Assembly: GCA_946631345.1 (NCBI GenBank)
Contig: CAMPAA010000001.1
Span: forward strand, 1 to 43,005
From: an uncultured Verrucomicrobiota bacterium
Lineage (GTDB): Bacteria > Verrucomicrobiota > Kiritimatiellia > RFP12 > UBA1067
Reading direction: 5' to 3'
Length of the DNA: 43,005 bases
Position numbers and translations under genes: made by a program. Below the pieces are notes generated by a model. That model was not told where the DNA came from. It made no database searches and was given only the letters and a program-made list of their open reading frames with translations. This document shows positions 23,691 to 29,252 of this stretch, one piece after another. Position 1 is the stretch's first letter. Each line of letters begins with the position of its first letter.

Positions 23691-24439
23691 ACGGTTCCGC
23701 GACATTCAGTGCGCCGTCTGTATTCAGGCGCGCGTTTTCCGATTCGATTCCCGTCATGGCCGGATACGGCACGATGGGATTTGCGGCAGGCGTGCTGCTG
23801 TCCGTTCATGGCGGCATAGCCAACTCGGCGTTTTGGGCGGCGGTGTCTAGCGCGACATTCATATCGGGGCCACTCCAGTACCTGTTCGTCGATTGGGTGC
23901 GGTCGTCGCTTGCGCTTGGCGGCGTTCTGTTCGTCGTGCTCTGCGTGAACCTGCGCTACTCACTGTATGGGCTGTCCCTGCTGGAGACGTTCAGGGGTAC
24001 GCGTCTTTGGACTCGCCTGTACCTGATCGCCGGCATCACGGATGAGACGTATGCGCTTGAGGTGGCGTGTCGGTTGCGACCTCCGGAGAAGCAGCGCTAC
24101 TGCCTCTATCTTACGGCTCTGGACCACCTGTACTGGGTGGTGGGCGTCACGGCGGGCGCGTTTGTGGGCTCCGCCCTGCCATTTCCGTCCGACGGAATCG
24201 GCTTTGCGATGACCGCGCTTTTCCTGGTGATTCTGACCGACCAGTGCCGTGAATGCGCAAACCGGATCCCGGCAGTCGTTGGCGGTGCAGCGGCGGTTGC
24301 CGTCTTCGTCGCGCTGGCGGCGTTTCTCGGCGCGGCAAAAGCGCGAGCCGAGATGCTGATTCCTACGATGGCGCTGCTTGTGGCGGCCCTTCTTCTGCTG
24401 CGCGGACGCATCGAGCGGCCCGGAAGGGAGGCTGAATGA
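23687..24439 (+). CDS. azlC: AzlC-family branched-chain amino acid exporter subunit
   Basis: A 250-residue polytopic membrane protein of the AzlC family, the large subunit of a two-component exporter for branched-chain amino acids and some analogues. It opens with a conserved FSDSIPVMAGYGTMGFAAGV segment. It carries the signature SSATFISGPLQYLFVDW in the second helix pair and LRYSLYGLSL in the next. About seven transmembrane helices are expected. The 4-base overlaps at both ends (23687-23690 and 24436-24439) tie it to the MBL hydrolase and AzlD genes. Confidence 0.88.
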   Translation: MNGSATFSAPSVFRRAFSDSIPVMAGYGTMGFAAGVLLSVHGGIANSAFWAAVSSATFISGPLQYLFVDWVRSSLALGGVLFVVLCVNLRYSLYGLSLLETFRGTRLWTRLYLIAGITDETYALEVACRLRPPEKQRYCLYLTALDHLYWVVGVTAGAFVGSALPFPSDGIGFAMTALFLVILTDQCRECANRIPAVVGGAAAVAVFVALAAFLGAAKARAEMLIPTMALLVAALLLLRGRIERPGREAE

Positions 24440-24780
24440 CGGATTCCAAGACGCTCTATCTCGTCGCAGTGGTGGTTTTCGTCGGAGCGCTCTCATGGCT
24501 TATCAGGGCCTTGCCGTTCCTGATCTTCGGCGGACGCGGCGAACCACCGAAGATCGTGTCCTACATCGGTCGTGTGCTTTCGCCTGCGGCGATAGCCGTG
24601 CTGGTCATCTATTGCTATGCTGGCTACGTGAGCGAGCGACCGCCCCGGGAGCATCTTGGGATGCTTGCGGAGGTCGTTGCGGGTGTGGCGACCGTTGCGC
24701 TCCATTGGCGGTGGAGGGTTCCAATGCTCTCCATCTCCGTTGGGACGACGCTGTACATGATCCTTGTGAGACTGTTCTGA
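24436..24780 (+). CDS. azlD: AzlD-family branched-chain amino acid exporter subunit
   Basis: A 114-residue membrane protein with three to four transmembrane helices. It shows the AzlD pattern RALPFLIFGG near residue 24 and a C-terminal LSISVGTTLYMIL. It is the partner of AzlC, and both are normally needed for export. The gene overlaps azlC and is followed after two bases by the SWIM protein gene. Confidence 0.85.
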   Translation: MTDSKTLYLVAVVVFVGALSWLIRALPFLIFGGRGEPPKIVSYIGRVLSPAAIAVLVIYCYAGYVSERPPREHLGMLAEVVAGVATVALHWRWRVPMLSISVGTTLYMILVRLF

Positions 24781-24782
24781 CG

Positions 24783-25412
24783 ATGAGCAAGAAACGCTAT
24801 CCTCCGAGAGTGCCACGGCACGGGAACGGTTTCCGCGCCCAGAGCCTGCGCGCGCTTCCAAGAGGCGCATGGTGGGTGAAGCGTTGGCTGCAGGCGATCG
24901 AGGAGATGCGCCTGGGAGCGCGCGCGGGGCGCGGCAGGGTGTATGCCGAACAGGGGCAGGTGACCATGCTTGAGGTTGACGGGGGGCATGTCGAGGCCAA
25001 GGTGCTCGGCGCGCGCCCGGAACCGTACACCGTGAAGATCGACTTTGAGCAGTTCACACCACCAGATGACGGAGGGCTTGATCTGATGTCAATGGGAAGG
25101 ATTCTTGCCGGCGAGATGCCGTCGAGCCTGGAGGAGATGTTTTCGAAGGCCGGCCGCTCTCCGTATCCGACACCAGGCGCGGATCGGTTCTGGTGCAGCT
25201 GCCCCGACTGGTCCAAGCCATGCAAGCACATAGCCGCCGTGCTGTATCAGCTTGGGGACGTGCTCGTCCGCGAGCCTGCGCTGCTTCTGCGGTTGCGCGG
25301 ACTGCCGCTTCCGGAAGGGGCGATTGCCTCTGCGCTGCCGCTATGGAAGGGTGAAACGAGGCTTGACGATGCGCTCGGGAAAATATACCGGCGCACCGGA
25401 TTTGGCGGTTAG
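24783..25412 (+). CDS. SWIM zinc-finger protein
   Basis: A 209-residue basic protein. The SWIM motif is complete: C-x-C then C-x-H in FWCSCPDWSKPCKHIAAVLY at about residues 138-157. SWIM domains bind DNA or protein partners, and bacterial ones often stand next to SNF2-type helicases; no helicase gene is present here. The N-terminus (SKKRYPPRVPRHGNG) is strongly basic, consistent with nucleic-acid contact. The start at 24783 is two bases after azlD; a longer upstream frame overlaps azlD and is not supported. The next gene encodes an AAA+ regulator, so the two may be functionally linked. Confidence 0.75.
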   Translation: MSKKRYPPRVPRHGNGFRAQSLRALPRGAWWVKRWLQAIEEMRLGARAGRGRVYAEQGQVTMLEVDGGHVEAKVLGARPEPYTVKIDFEQFTPPDDGGLDLMSMGRILAGEMPSSLEEMFSKAGRSPYPTPGADRFWCSCPDWSKPCKHIAAVLYQLGDVLVREPALLLRLRGLPLPEGAIASALPLWKGETRLDDALGKIYRRTGFGG

Positions 25413-25446
25413 GGTAGACGCGGGCAGAACATAGGAGGATGGCAAC

Positions 25447-26997
25447 ATGGCAAAGCGGATCATCATGACTGGGTGGGGCAGACCGGATTACGCGCCTGCG
25501 GCGGCGATGATGCTTCGATGTGCGTTCAAGTGCATGGCGGAGGTGGAGGGAGTGTCGCAGCGGGGGCTTCCTGCCGCCCTGAGGAGATGCGAGACGACAT
25601 GCGCGGAGGTGTACGTGCTCGGCGTTGGGTTGGGGTACGCGCCGAAGGAAACGTCCGCCGAACTTGCCAGGCTCAGGTCTGTTGGCGTAAAGGTCTGGTG
25701 GATCAGCGCATGCGCGATTCCGCAGGAGTTTGCGGTGGACTTCGCCACGCGGGATGGCGGTTCGGTGTTTGACCGGGTGGTGGTTTCGCATGGCGACTTG
25801 TTCGCCGCCGTGCGGATGGCGTTCCCGCGCCATGTTTCGGCGCATGACGTGGCGGCCTTCCGGCGCTATGCGGCGGGCGATGCGAGGGCTGGATCCGAAG
25901 AGGCGCTTTACCGCAGGCTCTTTGCGGCCGCCGACTGGAAGCACAAGAACGACCGTGAAATGGGCTACTACCCGCAGGCGATATTCAGCCTCGCAAGCGG
26001 GGTGGAGTACGCCAACATCGCATCGGGACTCGCCGCCATCGTCACCTACTGCGACAAGTGGGGCGGGCGCGTGCTCAACGGTACCAGCACTCACATGGCC
26101 GAGGTGCGCCGTCTGGCGGATTTGGCCGCCAAATGCGACGACCCTGAGGCGCGCGTGCTCATTACCGGCCCGAGCGGCACCGGCAAGGAGACGGTGGCGC
26201 AGATGATTCACAGGAAGTCTGCCAGGGCAGACGGCGCATTCCTCTCCTTCAACTGCGCGTGCACAACGGCAAGCCTCTTCGAAAGCAAGCTGTTCGGAAG
26301 CGTGAGAGGGGCGTATACCGATTCGCGAGACGCCCCAGGACTTTTCGAGGCCGCCGCGGATGGCACGCTGTTCCTCGACGAGGTCGCGGAGCTGGATCTC
26401 GAGATGCAAGGGCAGCTGCTGCGTGTGCTTCAGGACGGCGACTACCTCAAAGTCGGCGAATCGCTGCCCCGCAAGGTCCAGAACGTGCGCGTGATCACCG
26501 CGACCAACAAGGATCTTGTGCAGCTCGTCAACGAAGGGCGTTTCCGCGAGGATCTCTACTATCGCCTGAACGTGCTCCAGATACGCATGAAGGCTCTGGC
26601 CGAACGGCCGGAAGACATTCCGGAGATAGCGCAGGCGATATGGTATCGCGAGACGGGAGCCATGTTGAGCGCCGAACAGCGAGAGGCTCTCATGCAGTAT
26701 GACTTTCCGGGAAACGCGCGCGAGCTTGAGAACATGCTGCTGCTGGCGCGGATTGTGAAGCAGTCGGATTTCACCGAGTTGGTCGAAAGCTGGCGGCGCA
26801 ACAATCGCGGTCTTCACCGTCTGCCGGCGGAGGAGCCGCCGGACGACGTGGAATCCCTGGACATTGTAATCGCCCGACATGTGCGCAAGATCGCCGAGCG
26901 CTACCGGGGCCACTCGATGCGGGAGATCGCGAACCGTCTCGGCCGCGCGGAGAACACCGTGCGAGGGTGGCTTAAATACGCGGAAGAGGACCGTTGA
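25447..26997 (+). CDS. AAA+ sigma-54-type regulator with an unusual N-terminal domain
   Basis: A 516-residue protein. The central AAA+ module (about 225-440) is clearly of the bacterial enhancer-binding type: Walker A GPSGTGKE (241-248), LFLDEVAELD, FREDLYYRLNV and the C-terminal helical FPGNARELEN. The contact loop reads GAYTDS (288-293) instead of GAFTGA, losing the second Gly and the final Ala; most proteins with such loops cannot remodel sigma-54. The N-terminal 200 residues are not a receiver, GAF or PAS domain. They show alternating strand-helix blocks (RIIMTGWGRPDYAPAAAMML, EVYVLGVGLGY, VGVKVWWIS) suggestive of a Rossmann- or DHH-like nucleotide domain. The C-terminus has an HTH (MREIANRLGRAENTVRGWL). 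AGGAGG (25433-25438) sets the start. Confidence 0.75.
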   Translation: MAKRIIMTGWGRPDYAPAAAMMLRCAFKCMAEVEGVSQRGLPAALRRCETTCAEVYVLGVGLGYAPKETSAELARLRSVGVKVWWISACAIPQEFAVDFATRDGGSVFDRVVVSHGDLFAAVRMAFPRHVSAHDVAAFRRYAAGDARAGSEEALYRRLFAAADWKHKNDREMGYYPQAIFSLASGVEYANIASGLAAIVTYCDKWGGRVLNGTSTHMAEVRRLADLAAKCDDPEARVLITGPSGTGKETVAQMIHRKSARADGAFLSFNCACTTASLFESKLFGSVRGAYTDSRDAPGLFEAAADGTLFLDEVAELDLEMQGQLLRVLQDGDYLKVGESLPRKVQNVRVITATNKDLVQLVNEGRFREDLYYRLNVLQIRMKALAERPEDIPEIAQAIWYRETGAMLSAEQREALMQYDFPGNARELENMLLLARIVKQSDFTELVESWRRNNRGLHRLPAEEPPDDVESLDIVIARHVRKIAERYRGHSMREIANRLGRAENTVRGWLKYAEEDR

Positions 26998-27019
26998 GAT
27001 GGCCGAAGGAGGAAGTGCC

Positions 27020-27484
27020 ATGACCATGGCGGAAAGACTAGTGCAAAGGCTGACGGAGAAGGGGATGACCTGTGCGACGGCTGAGTCGTGCACCGGCGGC
27101 GGAGTCGGCAGCGCAATAACAGGCGTCGCAGGGTCAAGCGCCGTGTTCTGGGGTGGCGTAATCAGCTACGACAATTCTGTCAAGCGGGACGTGCTTGGCG
27201 TGCCGGAGGATGTGCTTGAGAGGCGTGGAGCGGTATCTGCGGAATGTGCGGCGGCGATGGCGGCCGGTGCGCGGCGTTTGATGAAGACCGATCTTGCGGT
27301 GTCGCTCACCGGAATCGCCGGGCCTGGCGGAGGGAGCGCGGAAAAGCCCGTTGGACTTGTGTGGTTCGGGTTGGCCACGGTGGTAGGCGTATCCACGGAG
27401 AGCCGCGTATTCCCGGGAGACCGCGCGGCCGTTCGCGCGGCGGCTGTCGAACACGCCCTCACGCTGCTGCTCTCCGCGACGTAG
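27020..27484 (+). CDS. CinA C-terminal domain protein (PncC-type NMN amidase)
   Basis: A 154-residue stand-alone CinA C-terminal domain, corresponding to nicotinamide-nucleotide amidase PncC, which converts NMN to NaMN for NAD salvage. Family motifs are present: TAESCTGGGVGSAITGVAGSS near the N-terminus, WGGVISYDNSVKRDVLGV, and LTGIAGPGGGSAEKPVGLVWFG. The start at 27020 is preferred because AAGGAGG (27006-27012) is spaced 7 bases from it; an in-frame ATG at 26999 lacks such a site. It is 22 bases after the AAA+ regulator gene and closes the operon that begins at 23070. Confidence 0.82.
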   Translation: MTMAERLVQRLTEKGMTCATAESCTGGGVGSAITGVAGSSAVFWGGVISYDNSVKRDVLGVPEDVLERRGAVSAECAAAMAAGARRLMKTDLAVSLTGIAGPGGGSAEKPVGLVWFGLATVVGVSTESRVFPGDRAAVRAAAVEHALTLLLSAT

Positions 27485-27490
27485 GGCGAC

Positions 27491-27652
27491 AATGGTTGGT
27501 CGATCTGGACGGGCCGTACGACGGGGAGAAAGAATCTTGCCAGGTGGAACAGGCGTTTTTGAGCAGGCCCCAAACGGTGGCCTGCGGAAGCCCCCGTGAG
27601 CCGAGGCGAGTGCGCAGCTGCCCGGCGTGGGTTCGCCTCACCAGCCATTTTT
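27491..27652 (+). ncRNA. Candidate structured RNA
   Basis: The 162 bases after cinA can fold into a closed three-way structure. Outer stem: 27491-27500 with 27640-27649 (10 bp, one G-T wobble). Left arm: ACGGGG 27521-27526 with CCCCGT 27592-27597, capped by a 7-bp stem GCAGGCC 27563-27569 with GGCCTGC 27579-27585. Right arm: GAGGCGA 27603-27609 with TCGCCTC 27633-27639. Five T (27648-27652) come at the end of the outer stem, as in an intrinsic terminator. No plus-strand reading frame is convincing here. It could be a small RNA or a structured 3' end of the operon. No known RNA family was recognised, and a separate promoter is not apparent. Confidence 0.4.
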
Positions 27653-27703
27653 CAGAATGGGGATAGGCCAGGCCAAAATTCAGTTTAATTTTTTCTTCAG
27701 CCA

Positions 27704-27712
27704 TGATATAAT
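27704..27712 (+). promoter_or_regulatory. Extended -10 box before a small membrane-protein gene
   Basis: TGATATAAT (27704-27712) ends 6 bases before ATG 27719 with no Shine-Dalgarno sequence, the leaderless pattern seen elsewhere in the window. Confidence 0.5.
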
Positions 27713-27718
27713 ATTTCC

Positions 27719-27841
27719 ATGAATTCAGACCCGCATGATTTTCAACCAGGTGATATGACGCTTTATGTGTTCATGGGAATTCTCATTGTCGTATCCATCC
27801 TTATCATCAAGTTCGACGTGCTTACATGGTTCATTCATTGA
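27719..27841 (+). CDS. Small single-pass membrane protein, 40 residues
   Basis: The product starts MNSDPHDFQPGDMTLYV, has one strong transmembrane helix (VFMGILIVVSILIIKF, about 17-32) and ends VLTWFIH. The start lies 6 bases after a TATAAT box. No function is known. Confidence is limited because the entire gene lies antisense to the end of the minus-strand frame 27725-28021; at most one of the two may be translated in full. Confidence 0.45.
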   Translation: MNSDPHDFQPGDMTLYVFMGILIVVSILIIKFDVLTWFIH

Positions 27842-28021
27842 GCCGACGGCGTTTTTTGGGGCCAGGCACACGCCAGAATCAGTGGCCATGAACAGCGCCG
27901 CCGCCACGCACGCGACGATGCCGAAAACGGCCGCCAACACAAACGGGGCCGAGTTGTCACTGCCTTTTGGGGCTTTCGCATACTGCTGTCTCATCTTTTG
28001 CGTCCTCATTAACATCCGCAT
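27725..28021 (-). CDS. Small membrane-anchored protein, 98 residues
   Basis: It begins MRMLMRTQKMRQQYAKAPKG and has one transmembrane helix (PFVLAAVFGIVACVAAALFM, about 27-46). An acidic, His- and Asp-rich C-terminal tail follows (HVELDDKDGYDNENSHEH). Codons of the first half have the G/C-rich third positions typical of this genome. The start lies 7 bases after an extended -10 box (TGGTACAAT, 28037-28029 on the minus strand). Internal ATG codons could also serve. Its 3' half is antisense to the small gene 27719-27841. No family recognised. Confidence 0.45.
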   Translation of the reverse strand: MRMLMRTQKMRQQYAKAPKGSDNSAPFVLAAVFGIVACVAAALFMATDSGVCLAPKNAVGSMNEPCKHVELDDKDGYDNENSHEHIKRHITWLKIMRV

Positions 28022-28028
28022 GCGGCAT

Positions 28029-28037
28029 ATTGTACCA
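28029..28037 (-). promoter_or_regulatory. Extended -10 box on the minus strand
   Basis: TGGTACAAT reads from 28037 to 28029 and is identical to the box at 4827-4835. It ends 7 bases before the minus-strand ATG at 28021, again without a Shine-Dalgarno sequence. Confidence 0.45.
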
Positions 28038-28086
28038 CAATCGGGCAATTCCATGGTGTAGCCGCAATCAAAGATGGCGCTGGATA

Positions 28087-28095
28087 TGATATAAT
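28087..28095 (+). promoter_or_regulatory. Extended -10 promoter of the rmuC-addBA genes
   Basis: TGATATAAT (28087-28095), identical to the box at 27704, lies 43 bases before ATG 28138. A ribosome binding site (GGAGAGGAA, about 28125-28133) is present, so here the leader is normal. Confidence 0.55.
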
Positions 28096-28137
28096 CTTGG
28101 ACGTTTGGATAAGGTGTGTGCAGATGGAGAGGAATAG

Positions 28138-29247
28138 ATGACGGCAACAGTGGTGTTGGCGGCGCTGGTGGTGACATTGGCGTTAGCGTTCGTGGTGGTC
28201 ACAGTGTTCTGGCACAAGGCCAGCGCGGATAGGCTGCGCAGCGAGTTTGCGGCGCTGGCGGCGGAGAAGCTGGAGGAGAAGGCCAACGACCTTTCGGCGA
28301 AGAACGCAAGGGACGTGAAGCCGCTCTTCGATTCCCTCAGGCAGAACATCGATGACTTCAAGAAGGCTGCGGCGTCGACAATGGACGCAAACATAAGGCT
28401 CGGTGGCGAGCTGACGGCAAAGCTTGACGAGGTTGGCCGGAACGCAGCCAGTCTCGGCAGGCAGGCTGAGGACTTCATGGCGGCCCTCAAGGGCGGCAAC
28501 AAGATACAGGGGAACTGGGGAGAGGGAATTGTGCGCAACGTGCTGGAGCGCGCAGGCCTAAAGTCCCCCGACGACTTCAAGGAGCAGGAAGGCGCGCACA
28601 AGGCAGGAGTGCCGGACTTCATCGTGTCCGACGGCACCCACAGGAAGGTGGTGATCGATTCAAAGGTCAACATAGAGGCATTCCTCGCCGGCGTGCAGGC
28701 AGCCGACGAAGGCCGGCATGACGTGGCGGCGGCGAAGATGAAGGAGCACGCCAAGAGCGTCCGCATGCAGATCGCTGGCCTGGCCGGGAAACGCTACCCG
28801 CAGAAGCTCAAGGAGAACGACGCCGATACCGAATACGCCCCTGTCGTGATCATGGCGATGCCGAGCGAGGCGACATATGCCGCTGCCCTAACCGCCGATC
28901 CGGATATCGGGACGTTCGCCAACTCGCAGGGCGTGGCGCTTGCATCACCGCAGATGCTTTTCGGGTATCTCACGCTTTTCAAGCTGGGGCTCGACCGGCT
29001 GAAGGTGGACCGCAACAACCAGGATATCGCCAAGCGCGCGGAGCAGATACTGTCGCGCATGGACCAGGCGTACGTCGCGCTGGAGAAAATAGGACGGGCG
29101 CTCGATGACGCGCAGCGTCAGTACCACGAGGCGATGCGCAAGCTTGGCGGCGAGGAGGGCGCGCAAAGCATACTCGTTCCGGCGCGTGCGCTGGCCAAGC
29201 TCGCCAACACATCGGAGAAGCGCAGTTCGAGCGCGCTGCAGGGCTGA
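28138..29247 (+). CDS. rmuC: RmuC-family DNA recombination protein
   Basis: A 369-residue protein with an N-terminal membrane anchor (about 4-26) and a coiled-coil region (about 28-115). The RmuC core has GNWGEGIVRNVLERAGL, PDFIVSDGTHRKVVIDSKVNIEAF and the later YAPVVIMAMPSEATY. The nuclease-like fold has an Asp and an Asp-Ser-Lys at the expected spacing (D in PDFIV, DSK in VVIDSK). RmuC limits inversions and resolves aberrant replication or recombination structures. Five bases separate it from the AddB-like gene, so it is co-transcribed with a double-strand-break repair nuclease. Confidence 0.88.
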   Translation: MTATVVLAALVVTLALAFVVVTVFWHKASADRLRSEFAALAAEKLEEKANDLSAKNARDVKPLFDSLRQNIDDFKKAAASTMDANIRLGGELTAKLDEVGRNAASLGRQAEDFMAALKGGNKIQGNWGEGIVRNVLERAGLKSPDDFKEQEGAHKAGVPDFIVSDGTHRKVVIDSKVNIEAFLAGVQAADEGRHDVAAAKMKEHAKSVRMQIAGLAGKRYPQKLKENDADTEYAPVVIMAMPSEATYAAALTADPDIGTFANSQGVALASPQMLFGYLTLFKLGLDRLKVDRNNQDIAKRAEQILSRMDQAYVALEKIGRALDDAQRQYHEAMRKLGGEEGAQSILVPARALAKLANTSEKRSSSALQG

Positions 29248-29252
29248 AGACG

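Noticed and set aside
25054..27093. 679-codon minus-strand open frame
   Set aside because: It is antisense to the SWIM, AAA+ and cinA genes, all of which show clear family motifs on the plus strand.
27459..27704. 81-codon minus-strand frame beginning MAEEKIKLNF
   Set aside because: It covers the inverted repeats of the candidate RNA and the end of cinA, its only -10-like box is 3 bases from the ATG, and the C-terminal half has no protein-like pattern. A real gene cannot be fully excluded.
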